Source: Chitinophaga qingshengii
GTDB lineage: Bacteria > Bacteroidota > Bacteroidia > Chitinophagales > Chitinophagaceae
NCBI RefSeq assembly: GCF_014529935.1
Contig: NZ_JACVFC010000004.1
Coordinates: forward strand, 248,001-312,000
Reading direction: 5' to 3'
DNA: 64,000 nt
The position numbers and the translations under genes were made by a program. Numbering within the stretch: position 1 is the stretch's first letter; every line of letters starts with the position of its first letter. The notes under the pieces are model-generated. The model had not been told where the DNA came from, did no database searches, and saw only the letters and a list, made by a program, of their open reading frames with translations. Below, piece by piece: positions 16,882 to 24,260 of the stretch.

Positions 16882-18987
16882 CTATTTAATCATCTCCAGG
16901 AACTCATCTTCGGTGATAATCCTGATGGTGTTGATCTTCTTCGCTTTTTCCAGTTTGCTGCCGGCCTCTTCTCCTACTACGAGATAGTTGAGTTTGCTGC
17001 TCACTCCGCTCACGATTTTGCCGCCTTGTTGTTCCACCATTTCTTCCGCTTCGCTGCGTTTCAGTTTATGCAGGGTACCGGTGAAGAGGAAGGTTTGGTC
17101 GGCCAGGTTACCACCGGTATGGCGTTCGCTTTTGGTGTTGGTCATGTTGATGCCCAGGGAAGCGAGTTTCTCCAGCATGTGAATATTATCATCGTTGGAG
17201 AAAAACAGGCGGATAGAGCCGGCTACTTTAGGGCCGATGTCTTCCAGTGCCAGGATCTGCTCTTCTGTCCACCCGCGCAGGTCCATGATATTAGTGACAG
17301 CATTGGCCAGTGTTTTAGCGGTGGTTTCTCCTACATAACGGATACCAAGGCCGAAAATGAGCCGGTGCAGGGGTTGTGTTTTGGATTGTTCAATCGCGGT
17401 CTGCAGGTTGCTGAGCGATTTTTTACCAAAACCTTCCATGGTGCCTATTTTATCGAAGTCCAGTTCGTAGATGCCGGGAATATCTTTCATGAGGCCCTGG
17501 GCATAGAACTTACGGACATTGCTTTCGCCGAAACTTTTAATGTCCATGGCATCTTTGCTCACGAAGTGGATCATGCGTTCCACTACCTGTGCTTCACAGT
17601 TGATATTGGTGCAGCGCCAAACGCTTTCTCCTTCCGGTTTTACAAGCTGGTCGTTACAAACGGGGCATTGGGTTGGGAACACAATATCCTGTTCTTCTCC
17701 GGTGCGCAGGTCGGCTACGGATTTTACTATGTAGGGGATTACGTCGCCGGCTCTTTCTACCAGCACCATATCGCCCAGTTTCAGGTCTTTCTCCCGGATC
17801 ACATCTTCATTAAAAAGAGAGATGGAAGACACGGTAACACCACCGATATGTACCGGATCAATTTTAGCTACCGGCGTGATAGAGCCTGTACGGCCTACCT
17901 GGAATTCCACGGCGCGCAGCCGGCTGGTAGCCTGGCGGGCCTTGAATTTATAAGCGATGGCCCAGCGGGGGTGGTGGGTAGTCATACCCAGTTTATCCTG
18001 CAGGGCATAGTCATTTACCTTGATCACCATGCCATCAATTTCATAGGGCAGGTTGTCGCGTTCGGCTTCAAATTGCAGGCAGTAGTCGATGACCGCTTGT
18101 ACCCCTTTCACTACTTTTTTCTCTTTCGCAGGGCTACGGAAACCGAGGGTGGACAACAGGTCCAGCGTGCCGCTATGGGTTTTGATGGCATCCGGTTCAG
18201 CCTGACCGGCTTCCATGGTATGATAGCTCATGTGATAGAGAAACGCTTCCAGTCCCCGTTTGGCCACTTCGTTGGGGTCCACCATGCGCAGGGAGCCGGA
18301 GGCGGCATTGCGCGGGTTTGCCAGCGGGGGCAGGTTTTCCGCGATACGTTTATCGTTGAAGGCTTTGAAAGTGTTTTTATTGATGAGCACTTCTCCCCGT
18401 ATTTCTATGGCGTGAATACCATATTTGGAAAAGCTGGCAGACAGCGGAATGGAGCGGATCTGGCGGATGTTGGTGGTGATGTCTTCACCGGCAATACCAT
18501 CGCCCCGGGTGGCGCCTCTGGTAAGGCGGTCATCCTCATAAATCAGCGAGATGCTGGCGCCATCGAATTTAGGTTCGATGCAATATTCTATTTCGGACAG
18601 GCCGGAGGCTTCCCTGGCTTTACGGTCCCAGTCAATGAGATCGTCCGCGTTGTAGGAGTTCTCCAGGCTGAGCATGGGTACCAGGTGCTGTACCGTTATA
18701 AATTCCTTGGTGAGACCTTTAGCTACGCGCTGGGTAGGGGAGTCGGGACTGATCAGGTCCGGCCGTTCCTGTTCCAGTTTTTTCAGCCAGGTAAAGAGCT
18801 GGTCATACTCATAGTCGCTGAGTACGGGATCGCTCTGTACGTAGTAGCGCCAATCGTTGTAGGTAATGACCCGGCGTAAGGCTTCCAGGGTTTCGTCAAT
18901 GGAGTGCAGCAATGTTTGTTGCTGCTGGTGGTGCAGCAGGTCTTTAGCCAGCTGTGCCAGGGTTATTTCAATTTCCTTTGTGTACAT
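16882..18987 (-). CDS. ligA: NAD-dependent DNA ligase
   Basis: Seals nicks during replication and repair using NAD. It has 701 residues with all LigA modules in order: Ia region with the NAD-binding YYVQSDPVLSDYEYDQL (48-64), adenylation site Lys140 in EPKFDG, OB fold, a four-cysteine zinc finger starting CPVCNDQL and ending CTNINCEAQ, helix-hairpin-helix repeats (GFGKKSLSNL, ALEDIGPKVAGSI) and a C-terminal BRCT domain (FTGTLHKLKRSEAEEMV). The start chosen gives about 20 extra residues before the usual N-terminus, with no better ATG. It is divergent from the NrtR-like gene and precedes tadA. Confidence 0.97.
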   Translation of the reverse strand: MYTKEIEITLAQLAKDLLHHQQQQTLLHSIDETLEALRRVITYNDWRYYVQSDPVLSDYEYDQLFTWLKKLEQERPDLISPDSPTQRVAKGLTKEFITVQHLVPMLSLENSYNADDLIDWDRKAREASGLSEIEYCIEPKFDGASISLIYEDDRLTRGATRGDGIAGEDITTNIRQIRSIPLSASFSKYGIHAIEIRGEVLINKNTFKAFNDKRIAENLPPLANPRNAASGSLRMVDPNEVAKRGLEAFLYHMSYHTMEAGQAEPDAIKTHSGTLDLLSTLGFRSPAKEKKVVKGVQAVIDYCLQFEAERDNLPYEIDGMVIKVNDYALQDKLGMTTHHPRWAIAYKFKARQATSRLRAVEFQVGRTGSITPVAKIDPVHIGGVTVSSISLFNEDVIREKDLKLGDMVLVERAGDVIPYIVKSVADLRTGEEQDIVFPTQCPVCNDQLVKPEGESVWRCTNINCEAQVVERMIHFVSKDAMDIKSFGESNVRKFYAQGLMKDIPGIYELDFDKIGTMEGFGKKSLSNLQTAIEQSKTQPLHRLIFGLGIRYVGETTAKTLANAVTNIMDLRGWTEEQILALEDIGPKVAGSIRLFFSNDDNIHMLEKLASLGINMTNTKSERHTGGNLADQTFLFTGTLHKLKRSEAEEMVEQQGGKIVSGVSSKLNYLVVGEEAGSKLEKAKKINTIRIITEDEFLEMIK

Positions 18988-19150
18988 AATACTTGATACT
19001 GAGCTGTAAAAATAGACTTATCTTTCCGCTTCACTAAAACAAAGCAAAAAATTCGGTCTTTTTGCTTTTATTGTCCCGATTTTTTCTTTCATTTGAATTA
19101 TAATACCTAACTGCGAGATTTAAGATATAACTGAAATTCCACGTATTTTT

Positions 19151-19870
19151 ATGATGTCTATGTACACCAAAAACATCAACACTCACCTTGTTGAGATCAA
19201 GAATTTTTTTAAGGCAGCGATATCGGTGGATTGCGTCATTTTCGGGTTTAACGGAAATGAGCTGAAAGTGTTACTGATTGAGTCTGACCTGAAAGAATAC
19301 AAAGGGCAATGGTCGCTGCTGGGAGATATCGTGCGGCCGGATGAAGAGCTGGACGAAGCGGCGTACCGAGTGCTGAAAGCGCGTACAGGACTGGATGACC
19401 TGTATATGGAACAGGTACAGACTTTCGGTGCGATCAACCGGCACCCGGCCGGCCGGGTGATCACCGTGGCGTATTATTCCCTGGTAAATATTGAACACGT
19501 AGAACTGAAAAAACATAACAACGAGCTGCACTGGCACTCTGTAAAAGAGTTGCAGCAGATGGCTTTTGATCATAAGCAGATATTGGATACCTGCCATGAA
19601 CGCCTGAAACAACAGGTAATGGTACAGCCCATCGGGTTTAACCTGCTGCCCAAAAAATTCTCCCTGCGCGAATTGCAGAACCTCTATGAAGCTATCCTGG
19701 ACGTGGAACTGGACCGCCGTAATTTCCGGAAGAAATTTCTTTCTATGGATTTGCTGATGGACCTTAATGAGGAAGAGGAAGATGTGCCGCATCGCCCGGC
19801 CAAGCTGTATAAGTTTAACTTCGATAAATACGACCAGCGCAAAAAGCGTTACCTGGGCATTGGATTTTAG
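19151..19870 (+). CDS. NrtR/AraR-type Nudix-fold transcriptional regulator
   Basis: A 239-residue regulator. Residues 25-150 form a Nudix-like domain (SVDCVIFGFNGNELKVLLIE), but the Nudix box reads GDIVRPDEELDEAAYRVLKA with no REUxEE, so the glutamates needed for hydrolysis are lost. The rest is a winged helix (about 155-225: FSLRELQNLYEAILDVELDRRNFRKKF), as in NrtR repressors of NAD synthesis and the Bacteroidetes AraR regulator. The protein should therefore bind a nucleotide or sugar as an effector rather than cleave it. Three ATGs (19151, 19154, 19160) compete as start. No NAD or arabinose genes are adjacent; its regulon is unknown. Confidence 0.87.
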   Translation: MMSMYTKNINTHLVEIKNFFKAAISVDCVIFGFNGNELKVLLIESDLKEYKGQWSLLGDIVRPDEELDEAAYRVLKARTGLDDLYMEQVQTFGAINRHPAGRVITVAYYSLVNIEHVELKKHNNELHWHSVKELQQMAFDHKQILDTCHERLKQQVMVQPIGFNLLPKKFSLRELQNLYEAILDVELDRRNFRKKFLSMDLLMDLNEEEEDVPHRPAKLYKFNFDKYDQRKKRYLGIGF

Positions 19871-19871
19871 T

Positions 19872-19930
19872 TCCCCGGTATATATACCTTTTCTGTATTC
19901 GGGGATGATATTTTTTTAGCCCTTCGGGCG
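19872..19930 (+). terminator. terminator region after the NrtR-like gene
   Basis: TCCCCG (19872-19877) pairs with CGGGGA (19900-19905) around an inner GGTATATATACC dyad, followed by T7 at 19911-19917. A second short hairpin GCCC-TTC-GGGC at 19919-19929 comes straight after and is followed by T5. Confidence 0.7.
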
Positions 19931-20477
19931 ATTTTTACCCTTATTTCTGTTAATATATTTATTGGTGAAATCCTTTGCCAGGAAGGGTTAGACGCTGCAT
20001 GTCCCACTGTATGAGCAGTTTGGGCTTATTTCTACATAAAAAGGAAAAAAAAGTTTGTTTTTAACAAAAATTTAAGTAAGATTGTGTAAAATATACACAC
20101 CCTGAAAAAACGCTGTTAAACAGGGGTGGATGAAAACCAGAATTTAGATCGTTTGCACGTTTTGCCATAGAGGTCAATTTTAGAAAATTTCCATTTATCA
20201 AGTATGCCAGAAAAAAATCAATAAAGTATTTATCAATAGTTTGATTTTATAGTTCCACGTTATGAAACAAGAAGGCCGCTGAGCACTTTTGTATGGTGTC
20301 TTATCTCTACGCTTTCCCTTGTACAGTCATTTGTACAGGGGAAAGTTGTTTTAGGGAATAACTAACCCTTCGGGGATCTGTTTAAATAATTTGCAACAGG
20401 AATCTTTTTCTGTTTAATCTCTTCGAAAGCCCTGTAGATCCTGTATTTGCGGCAGTTTTTCCGTAACTTGCATAGCC
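19931..20477. other. intergenic region without recognised gene
   Basis: About 550 AT-rich bases between the NrtR-like gene and the repeat before icmF. I see no convincing reading frame. It contains a weak hairpin (CACCCTG near 20099 with CAGGGGTG near 20122) and the terminator-like hairpin listed at 20312. No full TTG-N19-21-TAnnTTTG promoter was found, so a small RNA here is only possible. Confidence 0.4.
20312..20353 (+). terminator. orphan terminator-like hairpin
   Basis: CTTTCCCTTGTACA (20312-20325) pairs with TGTACAGGGGAAAG (20332-20345) with one T-G wobble and a 6-base loop, followed by TTGTTTT. No gene ends nearby, so it may close a small RNA transcribed from the preceding 300 bases. 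Confidence 0.55.
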
Positions 20478-20573
20478 CACGCAAAGGCGCAAAGCAGCAA
20501 AGGCGCAAAGAATTTATATATTTTTTTAACATGTGTTTGTCTTTGCATCTTTGCTGCTTTGCGCCTTTGCGTG
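20478..20573. repeat. inverted repeat of the GCAAAGGCGCAAAG type
   Basis: Arms 20478-20510 and 20541-20573 are inverted copies of 33 bases with two differences and a 30-base AT-rich loop. The arms are built from repeats of GCAAAGGCGCAAAG, a dispersed intergenic palindrome type often met in Bacteroidota genomes. It ends 16 bases before icmF, so it would be transcribed in the icmF leader. Confidence 0.8.
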
Positions 20574-20589
20574 AAAAAAAGAATCTTAT

Positions 20590-23500
20590 ATGTCATATAC
20601 ACCACAACATAAGGTCCGTATCGTTACCGCAGCAGCACTATTCGATGGGCATGATGCCGCCATTAACATTATGCGGCGTATCATGCAGGCAAAGGGAGCA
20701 GAAGTGATCCATCTGGGACATAACCGTTCCGCTGCCGAAATAGTAGACTGTGCCGTGCAGGAAGATGCGCAGGGAATAGCCGTTACCTCCTACCAGGGTG
20801 GGCACGTAGAGTTTTTCAAATACATGTATGACCTGCTGCAGGAAAAAGGTTGCGGTCACATTAAGATCTTTGGCGGCGGTGGTGGTACCATCCTGCCATC
20901 GGAGATTGAAGAACTGCATGCCTATGGCATTGCCCGCCTGTATTCTCCGGACGATGGCCGGCAGATGGGCCTGGAAGGTATGATTGAAGACCTGATCCGG
21001 CAGTGCGATACCGCCGTTACACCGCTTACCGGCGGCAGCAGCGTGGAAGATATCCCGCAGCTGAAAAAAACCAAAAATCCGAAAATCATCGCCCGTGCTA
21101 TCAGCCTGGCGGAAAACGATATGCCGGTAGCGCTGCTCAGCGGCGTGAAAGCCCGCAAAGCCGTTACGGTAGATGCGGACGCCGGCACTCATATCACCAA
21201 CGCCCCGGCAGACAGAACTTCTCCGGTACTGGGTATCACCGGCACCGGCGGGGCGGGTAAAAGTAGCGTGACCGATGAGCTGGTCCGCCGTTACCTGAGC
21301 CATTTTACGGATAAAACAGTTGCCGTTATTTCGGTAGACCCTTCCAAAAAGAAAACCGGTGGCGCCTTGCTGGGCGACCGTATCCGGATGAACGCCATTC
21401 ACCATCCCCGGGCTTATATGCGCTCCCTCGCTACCCGCGAAAGCGATAAAGCAATCAGCGAACATATCCAGGAAGCGATCGATGTCTGCAAACTGGCAGG
21501 CTTCGATTTCGTGATCCTCGAAACATCCGGTATCGGTCAAAGCGACACCGCCATCACCGACTACTGCGATGTATCCCTGTATGTGATGACGCCTGAATAC
21601 GGCGCGGCCTCCCAGCTGGAAAAAATCAACATGCTGGACTATGCCGATGTTATCGCTATCAACAAATTCGATAAAGCCGGCGCCCTCGATGCCCTGCACG
21701 ATGTGCGCAAACAATATAAACGCAACCACGGGCTGTGGACTGCCAAAGACGAGGAACTGCCGGTGGTAGGCTCTATCGCCTCCCAGTTCAACGATGCTGG
21801 TATCAACCTCCTCTTTGAAAGAGTGATGGAGAAAGTAGTGGAAAAAACCAGCGCCACCTTTGGCCCGCTGGCACATGAAAGCCTGAAATCCACCACTACC
21901 AAATCGCAGATCATTCCTCCGGCACGCGTGCGTTACCTGGCGGAAATCGGCGAGAGCATCGCCGAATACAGCAAGTGGGTTGACGAACAATGCAAGATCG
22001 CCACGCAGCTGTACCAGATACAGGGCGTGATAGACCTGGATGCTTCCAAAGCGCCGCTGCTGGCTGATATTCAGATTAAACTCACGGAAGCGCTGCATCC
22101 TGAATGCAAAAAGCTGGTGGACGAATGGCCGGCACTGCTGAAAAAATACGCCGCAGATCATTACGAATTCCAGGTAAGGGACAAAGTGATTAAACTGCCT
22201 TTGTTCACCGAAAGCCTCAGCCATAGCCGTATTCCGAAGGTTAGTCTGCCTAAGTACAAAGACTGGGGCGACATCCTGCGGTGGCAGCTTACCGAGAACC
22301 TGCCGGGCGAATTTCCCTATGCTGCCGGCGTATTCCCGCTCAAACGCGAAGGGGAAGATCCTACCCGTATGTTTGCCGGGGAAGGTGGTCCGGAAAGAAC
22401 GAATAAGCGTTTCCATTACGTATCGCTCGACCAGCCGGCGAAACGATTGTCCACCGCTTTCGACAGCGTAACGCTCTACGGTGAAGACCCGGCCGTACGT
22501 CCGGATATCTACGGGAAAATTGGTAACTCCGGTGTCAGCATCGCTACAGTAGACGATGCCAAAAAACTGTACAGCGGTTTCGATCTTTGTGATCCGAAGA
22601 CCTCCGTATCCATGACCATCAACGGCCCTGCGCCGATCCTGCTCGCTTTCTTCATGAATGCAGCCGTGGATCAGCAGTGCGAAAAATACATCCGGGAAAA
22701 CGGACTCACCGAACAGGTACAGGCCACCATCCGGGAGAAATTCAAAGACCACCCGCTGCCGCATTACAACGGCGATCTGCCGGCAGGCAATGATGGCCTG
22801 GGATTAAAGCTGCTCGGCATCTCCGGGGAAGAAGTATTACCCCGCGATGTGTATGAGAAAATCCGCGCTCATGCCCTCAGCACTGTACGCGGTACTGTAC
22901 AGGCAGACATCCTGAAAGAAGACCAGGCACAAAACACCTGTATCTTCTCCACAGAATTTGCGCTTAAACTCATGGGTGATGTGCAGGAGTATTTTATCAG
23001 GCAGAAAGTCCGTAACTTCTACTCCGTCAGCATTTCAGGTTACCATATCGCGGAAGCCGGCGCCAATCCTATTACCCAGCTGGCCTTTACATTGGCTAAC
23101 GGCTTCACTTACGTAGAATACTACCTGAGCCGGGGTATGCATATCGACGATTTCGCGCCGAACCTGTCCTTCTTCTTCAGCAACGGCATGGACCCTGAAT
23201 ATGCGGTGATAGGCCGCGTTGCCCGCCGTATCTGGGCTAAAGCCATCAAATACAAATACAAGGGCAACGACCGCTCCCAGAAGCTGAAATATCATATCCA
23301 GACTTCCGGCAGAAGCCTGCATGCACAGGAGATCGACTTCAACGATATCCGCACCACGCTGCAGGCGCTGTACGCGATCTATGATAACTGTAACTCCCTC
23401 CATACCAACGCTTACGATGAAGCCATCACCACGCCCACAGAAGAAAGCGTGAGAAGGGCCATGGCGATACAGCTGATCATCAACCGCGAACTGGGTACCG

Positions 23501-23988
23501 CTAAAAACGAAAACCCGGTGCAAGGCTCTTTCTTCATCGAAGAACTGACCGACCTCGTGGAAGAGGCCGTACTGGCCGAATTTGAGCGTATTACCGAACG
23601 TGGTGGCGTACTCGGCGCCATGGAAAGAATGTATCAGCGTAATAAAATCCAGGAGGAAAGTCTTTACTACGAATCACTGAAACATACCGGTGAATACCCG
23701 ATCGTTGGTGTGAACACCTTCCTTAACAAAAATGGGTCACCGACCATCATCCCGGCAGAAGTAATCCGCTCCACCACGGAAGAGAAAGATTTCCAGATCA
23801 AAACCCTGGAAGCCTTCCAGCACAGGCACCAGCATAAAAGCGCCGCTGCGCTGAAACATCTGCAACAGGTGGCCGTTAACAACGGAAACCTGTTCGCAGA
23901 GCTGATGGAGACTGTGAAACACTGTTCGCTGGGTGAAATTACGCACGCGTTGTATGAGGTGGGGGGGCAATACCGCCGCAACATGTAA
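20590..23988 (+). CDS. icmF: fused acyl-CoA mutase IcmF (B12-binding, G-protein chaperone and mutase)
   Basis: An adenosylcobalamin enzyme of 1132 residues that interconverts isobutyryl-CoA and n-butyryl-CoA or related acyl-CoAs. Three parts are fused: a B12-binding domain (10-140) with the DGH motif, whose His21 is the lower cobalt ligand, and a GGGGG cofactor loop; a MeaB-like G-protein (about 205-420) with Walker A GTGGAGKSS and the base-specificity motif NKFD; and the (beta/alpha)8 mutase domain (about 560-1100). This order is unique to IcmF, since methylmalonyl-CoA mutases are split differently. The fused G-protein loads and protects the cofactor. No acyl-CoA genes are adjacent. The exact substrate cannot be read from the sequence. 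Confidence 0.93.
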   Translation: MSYTPQHKVRIVTAAALFDGHDAAINIMRRIMQAKGAEVIHLGHNRSAAEIVDCAVQEDAQGIAVTSYQGGHVEFFKYMYDLLQEKGCGHIKIFGGGGGTILPSEIEELHAYGIARLYSPDDGRQMGLEGMIEDLIRQCDTAVTPLTGGSSVEDIPQLKKTKNPKIIARAISLAENDMPVALLSGVKARKAVTVDADAGTHITNAPADRTSPVLGITGTGGAGKSSVTDELVRRYLSHFTDKTVAVISVDPSKKKTGGALLGDRIRMNAIHHPRAYMRSLATRESDKAISEHIQEAIDVCKLAGFDFVILETSGIGQSDTAITDYCDVSLYVMTPEYGAASQLEKINMLDYADVIAINKFDKAGALDALHDVRKQYKRNHGLWTAKDEELPVVGSIASQFNDAGINLLFERVMEKVVEKTSATFGPLAHESLKSTTTKSQIIPPARVRYLAEIGESIAEYSKWVDEQCKIATQLYQIQGVIDLDASKAPLLADIQIKLTEALHPECKKLVDEWPALLKKYAADHYEFQVRDKVIKLPLFTESLSHSRIPKVSLPKYKDWGDILRWQLTENLPGEFPYAAGVFPLKREGEDPTRMFAGEGGPERTNKRFHYVSLDQPAKRLSTAFDSVTLYGEDPAVRPDIYGKIGNSGVSIATVDDAKKLYSGFDLCDPKTSVSMTINGPAPILLAFFMNAAVDQQCEKYIRENGLTEQVQATIREKFKDHPLPHYNGDLPAGNDGLGLKLLGISGEEVLPRDVYEKIRAHALSTVRGTVQADILKEDQAQNTCIFSTEFALKLMGDVQEYFIRQKVRNFYSVSISGYHIAEAGANPITQLAFTLANGFTYVEYYLSRGMHIDDFAPNLSFFFSNGMDPEYAVIGRVARRIWAKAIKYKYKGNDRSQKLKYHIQTSGRSLHAQEIDFNDIRTTLQALYAIYDNCNSLHTNAYDEAITTPTEESVRRAMAIQLIINRELGTAKNENPVQGSFFIEELTDLVEEAVLAEFERITERGGVLGAMERMYQRNKIQEESLYYESLKHTGEYPIVGVNTFLNKNGSPTIIPAEVIRSTTEEKDFQIKTLEAFQHRHQHKSAAALKHLQQVAVNNGNLFAELMETVKHCSLGEITHALYEVGGQYRRNM

Positions 23989-24079
23989 CAGTGATGGACA
24001 TGATTGTGCCTGGGCTGATTTCGCTGATTGGCGGAGATGAGAGCGAAGATTTTTTAAGATGATTATTTTATGTTGATAG

Positions 24080-24110
24080 TGGGCTGGCCTTGGGTCAGCC
24101 CATTGTGTTT
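24080..24110 (+). terminator. probable terminator after icmF
   Basis: TGGGCTGGCC (24080-24089) pairs with GGTCAGCCCA (24093-24102) with one G-T wobble and a 3-base loop, followed by TTGTGTTTT. It lies about 90 bases after the icmF stop. Confidence 0.65.
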
Positions 24111-24225
24111 TGATGAGTTTAATATTTGTGAAGACGGCTATGTAATGCCCGTCCTGTATGTTATCTTAGTATTATCAATCCTGTGACTATTGCTTTGCGC
24201 GGCACGCCTGTTCTAATTTTACCGG

Positions 24226-24257
24226 CTTAATGGTGTTTATTCTTAATGGTGTTTATT
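24226..24257 (+). repeat. tandem 16-base duplication before the beta-propeller gene
   Basis: CTTAATGGTGTTTATT occurs twice back to back (24226-24241, 24242-24257), ending three bases before the ATG at 24261. It duplicates the translation initiation region, including a possible upstream ATG, so the spacing of leader to start may vary between strains. Confidence 0.85.
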
Positions 24258-24260
24258 CAT

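Noticed and set aside
17026..18879. 617-codon open frame antisense to ligA
   Set aside because: It is a shadow of a well-supported gene with no signal, domain or promoter.
20414..20605. 63-codon minus-strand frame (includes FFAPLLLCAFAWAM)
   Set aside because: It is created by the GCAAAGGCGC inverted repeat; such repeats commonly give false small genes.
20638..22764. 708-codon open frame antisense to icmF
   Set aside because: Same reason: composition-driven shadow frame opposite a certain gene.
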